Shown here piece by piece: positions 41,084-49,935 of a DNA stretch of 64,000 nt (position 1 is its first letter; the number at the start of each line of letters is the position of its first letter). A model generated the notes under the pieces. It searched no databases and had not been told where the DNA came from. It was given only the letters and a program-made list of their open reading frames with translations. Location of the stretch: NCBI RefSeq assembly GCF_900163755.1, contig NZ_FUKI01000092.1, positions 1-64,000 of the forward strand, read 5' to 3'. A program made the position numbers and the translations under genes. This DNA comes from Crenothrix polyspora. Lineage in GTDB: Bacteria > Pseudomonadota > Gammaproteobacteria > Methylococcales > Methylomonadaceae.

Positions 41084-41794
41084 CTAAATTTGCGCTAATC
41101 CTTGTTCAATTTCCTCATGAAGCTGTTTAATTGTTGCAATAGGATCAGCTGATGTTCTGATTGGCCTACCAATAACCACATGGTTTGCACCGTTAATAAT
41201 GGCTTGCTTGGCAGTAGCAATACGGCGTTGATCATCGTCACCCACAGCGGTGGAGGCAGGACGTATGCCTGGCGTTACAATGATAAAATCACTGCTGGAT
41301 TGGCTACGTATCGCGTGCGCTTCCAAGGCCGATGACACTACGCCATCACAGCCTAACTCCAGCGCTTTTTTGGCACGAATCAATACCAAATCCGCTACTG
41401 ATCCAGTCATACCCATTTGACGCATATCGGATTCATCAAAACTGGTCAGTACGCTAACAGCTAATACATTTAAATCGCCTTTGTCTTTTACCGCCGCTCT
41501 GATAATGGCATCATTACCGTGAACAGTGGTGAGCGATACACCCTTATCTTTCAGCTGTTGTACGGCTAAATGCACGGTTTCTGGGATGTCGAAAAACTTA
41601 AGATCCAGCATCACTTTATTGCCCCGATCAATGATGTACTCCACCATATCCCAACCACCGGCTAAAAACAGCTCCAGACCTACTTTAAAAAACTTCATAT
41701 CGCTGTCGAGCTTTTTAACCCAGTTTTTTGCTTCGTCAGGGTGGGCAACATCAAGTGCAAAAATGATGCGTTCGTTCAGTGGAATATTTTTCAT
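41084..41794 (-). CDS. pyrF: Orotidine 5'-phosphate decarboxylase
   Basis: PyrF decarboxylates OMP to UMP. The TIM barrel has FALDVAHPDEAKNWV near the N-terminus, the catalytic D-x-K-x-x-D in VMLDLKFFDIPETV near residue 60, and VTPGIRP near 180 for phosphate binding. I start at the ATG at 41794, giving 236 residues; a TTG four codons earlier is possible. dedA follows it. Confidence 0.96.
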   Translation of the reverse strand: MKNIPLNERIIFALDVAHPDEAKNWVKKLDSDMKFFKVGLELFLAGGWDMVEYIIDRGNKVMLDLKFFDIPETVHLAVQQLKDKGVSLTTVHGNDAIIRAAVKDKGDLNVLAVSVLTSFDESDMRQMGMTGSVADLVLIRAKKALELGCDGVVSSALEAHAIRSQSSSDFIIVTPGIRPASTAVGDDDQRRIATAKQAIINGANHVVIGRPIRTSADPIATIKQLHEEIEQGLAQI

Positions 41795-41987
41795 GTTATC
41801 TATCAAGTTCCAAATTAAATATGCGAAGATTTTAACATGGTTGCTTAACAGATGAGGTTAACTTCGTTGGTAAATTATCAGTATTACCGAGCACAGTAGT
41901 ACAGGTAAAGCCTAACAAAATAGCAAATAAGCAATGATCACCGAAAGACCAAAGCGGTAGTAAAACCTAGTCAGACTATAACGTGTA

Positions 41988-43841
41988 TTAAGGCGCTGTT
42001 TTACCGGTGTCAATGTGTAACGATATAAAAGGACTGCTAATCGCCGCAGGTTTTAAAGGCTCAGTCGGAACAAGCTCACTGATAGCCGATGGCAATGTCA
42101 GTTGCTCGGCTTGTTTACTGGTTGCCATATTGACCGGCGCATTTTTCGGTAATGGCGTAGGCTTTCCTAAAAATTTTGCGATACTGTTTAATTGGTCACG
42201 TAATTGATTGGCATTAGCGCCTGGTAATAAGAAAGTAAACGGCCCATCTTTAGTTAACTTGGGCTGAATAAAACCAGGATTAAGTCGACAAAAATGCTCA
42301 TAACTGAGACTAGCCATTTGTGCCACTGTCGTTAAATCTTTACCCGTTAAAAAACCAATATCATCTTTCTTATCCAACCTAAGCTTAACAAAATAAGGCT
42401 CATTTCTGATCGGATTAAGACTCACGCCAAAACCATGCGGATTGGCAAAAATATGCGCTACTGCCAATAAACGTGGCACGTAGTCCATAGTTTCAGCTGG
42501 CAAATTAAGCGACCAATAATCCGTACCCAAGCCCGCCGCTCTATTGGCATTAATAGCGGCATCGACTGTGCCTTGTCCACAGTTATACGCAGCCAGCGCC
42601 AATAACCAATCGCCAAAATGATTACGTAATCCTGACAAAAATCGCACTGCCGCGCGTGTCGAAGCCGTCACATCCAAACGACTATCGTAGTTGGCATTTT
42701 GCACCAAATTAAAATCACGCCCAGTACCTGGAATAAATTGCCAGATACCGGCAGCACTCATCGGTGACAAAGCTGTCGCTTGATAAGCACTTTCAATCAC
42801 CGGTAACAATGCTAAATCTAACGGCATATCGTGCTGACTTAGTTCTTCAACCACATGGTAAATATAAGGCCGCGACCGCTCAGCAATACGACTGAGATAA
42901 TCAGGGCGCTGCGCGTAACCATTCACCTGTTTCTTAAAACGCCCATAAATCGTTGCTTGCCGATGCCACAATTCTTCCTCACGGGTACGCTGTCTGTCAA
43001 TCACACTAGGCTTGGGTACATACATACCCGATGAAGGTGTCGCTGGCTGCACGCTGTCTTGGACTGTTTGCGTGGAAGACGGCACGGGCATAGTATTTAT
43101 TTTAGGCGGCGCTGTTAATGGCTTATTACCATGCACACTGATTTCAGCATGCTGACGACCCAAACTCTCACCGCCAGACGCATCACCACGGCCAATCACC
43201 TCGGAACTGATCACCGGATTACGGCCTGGAGAAGACTCACTCGGCGGCGCTAACTGAGTACGAATACGTGTGCGTGCCTTAGAGCCTGGGGTTAAATAAT
43301 TGGCGCTCGGTTGCAGCAAGTGACCATGCCGATTTTGTAGGGATTGTGCAATAGCTGCGTTAGTATCCCCTAACGCAGAACGCGAGGTGTTCAGTCGTTG
43401 CCGACCGTAACGGGTATAATTTTGCAATGGCGCACGCACAATACTCGGCTCTGCCAATCTATTACGACTTAATAACTGATGATGAACGCCCAGGCGCGTA
43501 TACTTACTTTCCAAAGCGGCATTATCTTTAGCCTCATCACTGATCTGTTCTGGCGCAAGCTGTGTGGATGTGGGGCGATCGATTGCTGAGGGCGCTGGCG
43601 AACGGTATACGCTGGTAAATGATTGCGGCGGCAGCGGTTTAGGAATTCTCATCCCATGTCGAATACGATCCCAAATATTGCCTGGATCACGCACAACAAC
43701 TTTCCCGCGTCCACGCTGATGCCTTACTTTACTATGTGCTTTATGACTATTTTTATGTTTTGAAGCCGCTAACATATCGGCGGAATAACTTAATAAAGAC
43801 GCACTAACCACAAGATTTAAGATTAAAACCAATGACCGCAT
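41988..43841 (-). CDS. Lytic murein transglycosylase, MltD-like
   Basis: This 617-residue protein starts with a signal peptide (about 1-26). The SLT domain (about 335-470) has the catalytic Glu in PVIESAYQATALSPMSAAGIWQFIPGTGRDF near residue 350 and AAYNCGQGTVDAAI near 420. It cleaves the glycan strand with 1,6-anhydro formation. Unlike usual MltD it has a 300-residue basic, Pro/Ser/Gln-rich N-terminal region, and only a weak LysM-like stretch follows SLT (FLTGKDLTTVAQMASLSYEHFCRLNPGF, about 505-535). The conserved AAGIWQFIP supports the call. It is monocistronic. Confidence 0.88.
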   Translation of the reverse strand: MRSLVLILNLVVSASLLSYSADMLAASKHKNSHKAHSKVRHQRGRGKVVVRDPGNIWDRIRHGMRIPKPLPPQSFTSVYRSPAPSAIDRPTSTQLAPEQISDEAKDNAALESKYTRLGVHHQLLSRNRLAEPSIVRAPLQNYTRYGRQRLNTSRSALGDTNAAIAQSLQNRHGHLLQPSANYLTPGSKARTRIRTQLAPPSESSPGRNPVISSEVIGRGDASGGESLGRQHAEISVHGNKPLTAPPKINTMPVPSSTQTVQDSVQPATPSSGMYVPKPSVIDRQRTREEELWHRQATIYGRFKKQVNGYAQRPDYLSRIAERSRPYIYHVVEELSQHDMPLDLALLPVIESAYQATALSPMSAAGIWQFIPGTGRDFNLVQNANYDSRLDVTASTRAAVRFLSGLRNHFGDWLLALAAYNCGQGTVDAAINANRAAGLGTDYWSLNLPAETMDYVPRLLAVAHIFANPHGFGVSLNPIRNEPYFVKLRLDKKDDIGFLTGKDLTTVAQMASLSYEHFCRLNPGFIQPKLTKDGPFTFLLPGANANQLRDQLNSIAKFLGKPTPLPKNAPVNMATSKQAEQLTLPSAISELVPTEPLKPAAISSPFISLHIDTGKTAP

Positions 43842-44055
43842 TGTATACCTTCTCGATATTGTGACGCTATTTAGGAAACTGCTGATAGGCCGTAGATAAA
43901 CAGAAATTCATCGTCAATGATAAACGTATTTTTTTGCTCATTACACTACACAAAAAAAATTATAGGAACTTATTTGATCACGCCCTGCGCGATTTATGGG
44001 TAAAATGTGGCAAATAACTTCGATTCTAAGCACTTTTTTGACTATTTTTTAAACA

Positions 44056-44373
44056 ATGATAGATGATATTCTCTTTATTAGCTTGTTGCTGTGCGCTTTT
44101 TTGTATTGGACTACCGCGCAAAAAGTAAAAGAAATTGCTTTACGTGCCACTGAAGATTATTGCTTTGCAATGGAAGTGCAGATGTTAGATGCCTACATTG
44201 CCTTAAGCAAGCTGGGATTTGAACGTGATAATCTAGGGAAAATGCAAATTCGACGCTTATTTACCTTTGAGTTTTCATCTACCGGTTACGAGCGCTACAG
44301 CGGAACAATTATTATGCTCGGTAACAAGGTTAAATCTATCGTGATGGAGCCGTATCGTTTGCGGAACGATTAA
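44056..44373 (+). CDS. DUF3301 domain protein
   Basis: A 105-residue protein with one N-terminal membrane helix (IDDILFISLLLCAFLYW) and a soluble tail (EDYCFAMEVQMLDAYIAL, RRLFTFEFSSTGYERYSGTI) typical of DUF3301. The function is unknown. It is followed 48 bp later by a small zinc-ribbon gene on the same strand, so the two may be co-transcribed. Confidence 0.8.
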   Translation: MIDDILFISLLLCAFLYWTTAQKVKEIALRATEDYCFAMEVQMLDAYIALSKLGFERDNLGKMQIRRLFTFEFSSTGYERYSGTIIMLGNKVKSIVMEPYRLRND

Positions 44374-44421
44374 TCTTCTGCACCGATTGTATATTAACAC
44401 TTAATATTTTAGAGACCTGAT

Positions 44422-44709
44422 ATGAATAAATGTCCCTCATGTGGCTGTGTGCGTACTGACGATACCGTTAAATGCACACAATGTGGTCGGTTATTTTCAA
44501 AAGTTATCGATATTATTTCGGCAGAAGCCGCCGAAGAAGAATTATTAACGTTTCGTGGCCAATGTAAGCGCATTTTGCAATCGGGCAATATTAAAGCTGA
44601 ACTGCTGGCCGAATATAAACACTTTAAAGACGGCTTAAGCCGCAAAGGTGTGTTTACGCTGTACGTGATTATCGCGTTTGTGTTTCTGTTGACCTTATCG
44701 GTACTTTAG
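44422..44709 (+). CDS. Small zinc-ribbon membrane protein
   Basis: The 95 residues begin with a zinc ribbon (CPSCGCVRTDDTVKCTQCGR; CxxC at 4-7 and 19-22 approx.), followed by a charged helical region and one C-terminal membrane helix (VFTLYVIIAFVFLLTLSVL). I do not recognise a named family. The zinc ribbon would face the cytoplasm if the tail-anchored topology holds. It converges on the TonB receptor gene with a 6-bp gap. Confidence 0.65.
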   Translation: MNKCPSCGCVRTDDTVKCTQCGRLFSKVIDIISAEAAEEELLTFRGQCKRILQSGNIKAELLAEYKHFKDGLSRKGVFTLYVIIAFVFLLTLSVL

Positions 44710-44715
44710 GCGGGC

Positions 44716-46734
44716 TTAATAATTGATACGAATCCCCAACTCCGCACTGCGCGAAGGCTCCGGCGCAAAATTACGTAAATACGATGTCGAGTTGCGGATA
44801 TTTTCATCCAGCAAATTTTTACCTTTGGCAAACAGCAATACCTCCGAGTCATGAAAGCTGGCTAAACGGTATTGAGTTTGCAGATTCAGCAATAAATAGC
44901 CAGAAGTGTTAGTGTCATGTTGGCCAGGATTGTTTTGCGCCTCGGCACGGGTAAAGCGCAAATTGCCAGAAAAATCCGCTTTTTCGTAACTCAACTGAAA
45001 GCCATAACGCAGCGGTGGCAGTCGCGGCACATCGCCACCGTTATCAAACGTGCCACGGGTGTAATCACTAAACAGGGTAAGATCAAGCGCCCCGTAGCTG
45101 TTTTCCATAAGAGGAAAAATAGCCTGTGCCTCAAAGCCTTTAAAGGTGGCCGCCCCTTGTTGAGCATTAAGTACCGGTAACCCTTCTTTAACCGCACCGC
45201 TGCGCTGCTGATAGATATAATCGCCCACCCAATTATGGAACAAGCTAATATCCGCCGTCATCCAGCTACCATTAAAACGATAACTTAAATCCAGATTGTT
45301 AGACAATTCTTTACTGAGTGAGCGATTGCCTATTTCGTAGCTGTGCGTAGCCTCGTGCCTCCCCTTGGACAGCAACTCCTGAATTTGCGGCGCACGCTCA
45401 CTGTGCGTATACGCCAACGTTAATTGATGCTGGTCGTTAATTTGCCACAATGCCGAAGCTGAACCACTGAGCGGCAAGAAGGTTAGACTGTCTTGGCCTT
45501 GCGGACGAATCGTCTGCCATTCACCGCGCAAGCCAAAATCATAACTGACTGCACCGATGTCGAAGGACTCAACCGCAAACAAACTGTAAGTATCAATGTC
45601 AGAAGGCGGCACTAACGCCTCATCACCCAAGGCAGAAAACTGGCTATTAGTAGATTGAAATCCTACCGTACCTTTAACAATACCTATTGGCTTATGCTCT
45701 AATTCCAAGCGATTTTCATAGGCGGTGTTTAAAAAAGTGGTTTCCGGTGCATCATTCACTAATTCAACGTGTTGGTAATCGGTATAGCCAAACTTCATGC
45801 GTAATTGTTCGGCAAAACTGAAAGGTTTATTCAGCTGAGCTTTAAAATCGATTTTGGTTTGGCGCATATCAACTGTCACGCGGTCGTTGTTTTTGCCATC
45901 GGGCGGAATACCGTATTTCTTTTCTAAACTGTTGATGGCCGCGCCAACCAAACCTAAATCACCGACTTTAGAAAAACCTATTGAACCGCCGCGCGAACGC
46001 GCCTGTGAGCCGTTTATTACGCCGTCAGGGTTATCCACGATGGCTGTATTGAAAAAACCAGGATCTGCTAAACGCGCGGCAGCTTCATCAATCGCCCTGC
46101 CACCAATGTGGGTATTGTTTTGGTCACGGTAAAAGCCATCGACATGATAGGCATAGCCACTCTTGCCACCTTCCAATTTAAGGGCGCTGGACGTTTCGCT
46201 GGTGGCGGAATCATAACGCTGCTCCGCCGCACCGCCTATTAACTTGCCAGGGACTTGCTCAGGAATACGATTATCAATCACGTTGACAATACCGCCGATA
46301 GCACCAGAGCCATACAACAAGGTTGATGGCCCGCGCAACACTTCCACGCGTTCAGCAATAATGGGATCGACACCGGTAGCATGGTCAGGGCTTAATGATG
46401 ATACATCGTTATTGCCCAAGCTATTTTGCATGACCTTAACTCGCGAACCGCTTTGCCCACGAATAACCGGCGTACCCACGCCCGCGCCAAACGACTGGCT
46501 GGTGATGCCAGGTTCATTTTGCAAGGTATCGCCCAACGTTTGGCCAACTTGAGTACGCAAGCTTTCGCCCGATAGAATCGTTACGGGCTTGGCGAATTGC
46601 GAGGTGGCTTGTTTTAAGCTATCGCTGGTGACGGTGACCTCTTCGAGTTCTTGGGGCGTATTGTCATCAGCGTTAACGAGAGTCATCAAAACGCTGTTAG
46701 AAAGTAAAAATGTGGCAAGTAGGTGTTTTTTCAT
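44716..46734 (-). CDS. ZnuD-like TonB-dependent outer-membrane receptor
   Basis: This 672-residue receptor has a signal peptide (about 1-21), a plug domain with the TonB box-like EEVTVTS, GVGTPVIRGQSGSRVKVMQN, SPDHATGVDPIIAERVEVLRGPSTLLYGSGAIGG, and a 22-strand barrel ending in aromatic-rich beta strands. The plug sequence closely resembles ZnuD zinc receptors. The Zur palindrome at 46775-46794 and the adjacent zur gene support zinc uptake. The His-rich loops of some ZnuD proteins are not obvious here. I start at the ATG at 46734 for a proper signal peptide. Confidence 0.88.
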   Translation of the reverse strand: MKKHLLATFLLSNSVLMTLVNADDNTPQELEEVTVTSDSLKQATSQFAKPVTILSGESLRTQVGQTLGDTLQNEPGITSQSFGAGVGTPVIRGQSGSRVKVMQNSLGNNDVSSLSPDHATGVDPIIAERVEVLRGPSTLLYGSGAIGGIVNVIDNRIPEQVPGKLIGGAAEQRYDSATSETSSALKLEGGKSGYAYHVDGFYRDQNNTHIGGRAIDEAAARLADPGFFNTAIVDNPDGVINGSQARSRGGSIGFSKVGDLGLVGAAINSLEKKYGIPPDGKNNDRVTVDMRQTKIDFKAQLNKPFSFAEQLRMKFGYTDYQHVELVNDAPETTFLNTAYENRLELEHKPIGIVKGTVGFQSTNSQFSALGDEALVPPSDIDTYSLFAVESFDIGAVSYDFGLRGEWQTIRPQGQDSLTFLPLSGSASALWQINDQHQLTLAYTHSERAPQIQELLSKGRHEATHSYEIGNRSLSKELSNNLDLSYRFNGSWMTADISLFHNWVGDYIYQQRSGAVKEGLPVLNAQQGAATFKGFEAQAIFPLMENSYGALDLTLFSDYTRGTFDNGGDVPRLPPLRYGFQLSYEKADFSGNLRFTRAEAQNNPGQHDTNTSGYLLLNLQTQYRLASFHDSEVLLFAKGKNLLDENIRNSTSYLRNFAPEPSRSAELGIRINY

Positions 46735-46774
46735 AATCTGAAATTCGAGAAATCGGAAGGCTTTATTGATCAAT

Positions 46775-46794
46775 TGATATGTTATAACATATCA
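46775..46794. promoter_or_regulatory. Zur box upstream of the TonB receptor
   Basis: TGATATGTTATAACATATCA is a perfect 20-bp palindrome, 41 bp before the receptor start codon. It keeps the ATGTTATA-type half-site of gammaproteobacterial Zur boxes (GAAATGTTATA...). With zinc, Zur would bind and block the receptor promoter. No second site is visible upstream of zur. Confidence 0.85.
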
Positions 46795-46824
46795 CTTCTT
46801 ATAGCCAGCGGCTGTCGGTGTATT

Positions 46825-47352
46825 TTAAGGCTTGTCTGCATTTAATAGTGTGCATTTTTGGCAGATGCCATGAATCTCAATGGCTTTACTGTGGACAGCA
46901 AACTGTGCCGATTTGATTTCCTGTACCAAAGCCTGCATCACCTGCTTGGCGGCACGTTCTTCAACTTCGTTGCATTGTTTGCAGATAAGCAATAATTGTT
47001 CGTGCTGTAAATCGGGGCAACTACAGCCTATAAAAGCGTTCAGGCTTTCTACGCGGTGTACCAAGCCTTGTTCGGTCAAAAAATCCAATGCCCTGTAAAT
47101 TGTCACTGGCTTGGCCGCAGCTTGCAAAGGCTTAAGGCGGTCAAGCAGATCATACGCTTTAACGGCCTTGTGGCTGTCCCAAATCAGTCTCAATATCTGC
47201 TGGCGAATGGCGGTGAGCTGTACACCGCGTTGCTGGCATAACTGCGCCGCCAGCGTCAATGCACCTTGTACACACTGGTTATGGTCGTGCGCCGCAGGTT
47301 CATCATGGGCTGAATCAAGTGGTTCTGGGACAACTGCGTTATGTTCGTTCAT
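46825..47352 (-). CDS. zur: Zinc uptake regulator Zur (Fur family)
   Basis: Zur is the zinc-responsive Fur-family repressor. The 175 residues include the DNA-binding region LTAIRQQILRLIWDSHKAVKAYDLLDRL near residue 42, YRALDFLTEQGLVHRVESLNAFIGC near 83, and the structural zinc motif CKQCNEVEE plus IHGICQKC near the C-terminus. The missing HHDH region of Fur and the adjacent ZnuD-like receptor support Zur rather than Fur. The gene ends 91 bp before the receptor start, with the Zur box in between. Confidence 0.93.
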   Translation of the reverse strand: MNEHNAVVPEPLDSAHDEPAAHDHNQCVQGALTLAAQLCQQRGVQLTAIRQQILRLIWDSHKAVKAYDLLDRLKPLQAAAKPVTIYRALDFLTEQGLVHRVESLNAFIGCSCPDLQHEQLLLICKQCNEVEERAAKQVMQALVQEIKSAQFAVHSKAIEIHGICQKCTLLNADKP

Positions 47353-47476
47353 AGTGCATAATCCTGCAAGCGCACAATTTGGCCAACACCGTGTGTTTTA
47401 CGGTGATGCATCGTTGGCGGTAATGAGTGCTGTGCCAAGTGTGTAAGGCGACAGCTTTATCGGGTCAGCACGCCAA

Positions 47477-47758
47477 TCAGGCAGCAGCTTCTTGGGTGAC
47501 ATTATGATCCAATTGATTTCGGTATAAATCGATAATAGGAAAACACAATTCATAATCTCCCCAAATCAATTCTCCATATTCAATGCGGTATTCAGCAAAC
47601 TTTTCTGGATCGAGATAACGTCGAATATCAGGATGTCGAGTATTGGTTAAAAACGCTTTAAAATCGATTGTTTGTTGTTTGTTATCGTTAAATGTGAAGT
47701 GTAGACGATAATCCTCCATTTTTTCTACCGAAATAATATTGATTATTGCATGGCTCAT
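47477..47758 (-). CDS. DUF2442 protein
   Basis: This 93-residue protein matches DUF2442: a small beta-rich fold with YRLHFTFNDNKQQTIDFKAFL near residue 18, a Leu-rich middle and GELIWGDYELCFPIIDLY near 64. Members are often encoded near toxin-antitoxin genes, but no partner is seen here. The function is unknown. It is upstream of zur on the same strand with a 124-bp gap. Confidence 0.82.
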   Translation of the reverse strand: MSHAIINIISVEKMEDYRLHFTFNDNKQQTIDFKAFLTNTRHPDIRRYLDPEKFAEYRIEYGELIWGDYELCFPIIDLYRNQLDHNVTQEAAA

Positions 47759-47966
47759 TTTAATCTCCTCGTGATACGTTCTGGTTTTACAGATTTATAC
47801 AACATGTACAAGCTCATGTTCATTTGCGTAGAACAGGATAATTAACCCAAAGCATTCATACAACTTAGGTATGATTTTTCCAAAAAATAAAATCAACCCA
47901 TATTTTACGCTTGTTGATGGAAAGTGGTTCATTTTTAGCATTCTAGTATTTAATGAGCTTTATTTT

Positions 47967-48045
47967 GTTGGGTGGATTCGCCGCCAGGCAATCCGCTACA
48001 ATACGCATTGCGCGTTGATTGGCGGCTTGCTGGTGCGTCCCCTAC
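47967..48045. repeat. Repeat C copy 5
   Basis: TTGGGTGGATTCGCCGCC and AGGCAATCCGCTACAATACG match repeat C copy 1 closely, and the right end GCGTCCCCTAC is the degenerate terminal. It lies in the gap between the DUF2442 gene and the RND operon. A 71-codon frame through it is not a gene. Confidence 0.65.
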
Positions 48046-48134
48046 AATTTTGTTCTGTCGTATTCAGTGTACGATTATTTTTGTAAGCCTATAAATTTTC
48101 CTCGTTAGCAGTCTTTTAATGGCATAATTAGCCC

Positions 48135-48548
48135 ATGTTTCTACCCTTACGCACAGTCATCCTCTTTTTCCTGGTTTTATTGCAACTCATTGCACCTTTG
48201 GTGCATGCGCATACCGGCGAACAGATTTTCAATACTGGCCTTCATATCCCAGGACTTGAGGCGTTTGATCACGCCCATAATTCCGATACCCCGTTGCTAT
48301 TACAAAGCGCATCCGCCCACAATTCCGAAGGCTTGCTAATAGGCATCAACACCGGCCTTAAAGCCAAGCACAGCACTGCGTTAGATGACAACGACAGCCC
48401 TGTTTATATTATCCCCACAGCAGCCATTGTTAAAACCACGCTGTCGCAGTTTGATAGCAATTTTTCCCCGCAGCCGCTACCGCCTGCTCTACAAACACTA
48501 ATCTCTGCTCACCCCGCACGCGCACCACCCCAACACCCCCTCGCTTAA
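48135..48548 (+). CDS. Small periplasmic His-rich protein, first gene of the RND operon
   Basis: This 137-residue protein has a signal peptide (about 1-25, ending VHAH) and several His residues (PLVHAHTGE, EAFDHAHNSD, SAHNSE) in a Pro/Ala-rich low-complexity chain. I do not recognise a named domain. Similar small exported proteins precede heavy-metal RND genes in related bacteria, where a periplasmic metal-binding role is assumed. It is followed by the TolC-type gene after 130 bp. Metal binding is inference. Confidence 0.65.
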   Translation: MFLPLRTVILFFLVLLQLIAPLVHAHTGEQIFNTGLHIPGLEAFDHAHNSDTPLLLQSASAHNSEGLLIGINTGLKAKHSTALDDNDSPVYIIPTAAIVKTTLSQFDSNFSPQPLPPALQTLISAHPARAPPQHPLA

Positions 48549-48678
48549 TCTGGACACAGCTTATGCTGTTGCCACTGTTTTTCGGTATCATGCCCAAAGT
48601 GCTGTATCGGCTACTTTTATATCACTGATACCCATCGACCTGAACCTTAATACGCGCTAACCCGCACCGAGTTCATCT

Positions 48679-49935
48679 ATGCTAGTTTTACATTTACTCA
48701 AAATAAGTTTACCGATATTTTTATTGGCAAGCTCGTTGGCGCTGGCAAAACCGCCACCGCCCATCGTCGAACATGAAGATCCCATTGAAGTGGACGACAA
48801 GTTAACCTTGTCCAAAGTGATCAGCGATGCGATGGAAAAATTTCCCGACAGCAGTTGGCTAAAATCTTTGGAAAATGAAGCCAATGCCATTGCACAGCGC
48901 GGTAAAAGCTGGACGGCGGGCGCATCGCAAGCCAGCTTACGCTTTCAAGAAGCCGCCAGCGGCACGTTACATTATGTCGATGCCGGCGTACAAGTGCCGT
49001 TATGGAATCCTGGCCAACGCAGTGCTGAACGCGCTATTGCCAGGCAAGCCGAAAGCAGCGGTGCAGCCCAGGCCGCTTCCGTTAAATTGCGGGTGGCCGG
49101 ATTAGTCCGTAGCGCCTTGTGGGATATTGCCTTACAAAAAATACGCCACGAACAAGCGGTTGCTGATCTTGATATTACCGAGCAACTGTATAACAAGGTG
49201 CAACGCCGCGTTGAGCTAGGCGATTTACCACTGGCCGATGTGTTATTGGCAGAAACCGAGCGTTTGCAAAAGCTATCCACCTTAACACTGGCCGAAGCGG
49301 AGTTAATGCACGCCCGTAAACGCTATACCAGCATCACCCAATCCACCAAACTGCCGGCTAAATACGCTGAAGAGTTGGTTGATTTAAAAGAAATTCAACA
49401 TAACCATCCGGTATTGGCCGCCATCAACAGCCAGATTGAACGCAAGCAGGCGGAAATCAAGGCCATCAAGCTGGTAGGGTCTGGTCAATCTAATATCGCG
49501 ATCGGCATTAACAGCGACCACGGCTCCAATGATTCGCGCTCCAATGAAACCGAAAGCTTTAACATTGGCGTAAATGTACCGTTTGGTGGTGAAGCGCATC
49601 TCGCACCACACATAGCCGCCGCGCAGGTGGAAATGGCCAAGCTGATATCTGAACGCGAGCAATTGTTCCGCGATTTGGAACAGGCGCACCATGAAGCCGA
49701 ACATAATTTAAAAGTGAATGCTGCTGAGTTTGATATCGCCAAGCAATTACAAGAAGTGGCAGAAGATCATTTCAAGATGATGCAGTTCAGTTTTTCTGCC
49801 GGTGAAATTGATTTGATGGATTTGCTGAAAGTGCAAGCCAGAGCCCAGTTAGCCATTTTGAGCGCCAAAGAACGTGCCATCATTATTGAGCGCGACAAAG
49901 CCCTGTACAACCAGGCCGTAGGAGTTATGCCATGA
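48679..49935 (+). CDS. TolC-family outer-membrane efflux protein (CzcC-like)
   Basis: This 418-residue protein has a signal peptide (about 1-23), a Pro-rich start (KPPPPIVEHEDPIEVDD), and two TolC-type helical repeats (Ala/Glu/Gln-rich, about 45-230 and 240-415). It forms the outer-membrane duct of the tripartite pump. Its 3' end overlaps the adaptor gene by ATGA. Best placed as CzcC/CusC-like from its position. Confidence 0.88.
   Translation: MLVLHLLKISLPIFLLASSLALAKPPPPIVEHEDPIEVDDKLTLSKVISDAMEKFPDSSWLKSLENEANAIAQRGKSWTAGASQASLRFQEAASGTLHYVDAGVQVPLWNPGQRSAERAIARQAESSGAAQAASVKLRVAGLVRSALWDIALQKIRHEQAVADLDITEQLYNKVQRRVELGDLPLADVLLAETERLQKLSTLTLAEAELMHARKRYTSITQSTKLPAKYAEELVDLKEIQHNHPVLAAINSQIERKQAEIKAIKLVGSGQSNIAIGINSDHGSNDSRSNETESFNIGVNVPFGGEAHLAPHIAAAQVEMAKLISEREQLFRDLEQAHHEAEHNLKVNAAEFDIAKQLQEVAEDHFKMMQFSFSAGEIDLMDLLKVQARAQLAILSAKERAIIIERDKALYNQAVGVMP

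Noticed and set aside
47871-48086. A 71-codon plus-strand ORF
   Set aside because: Half of it is repeat C copy 5; no homology.
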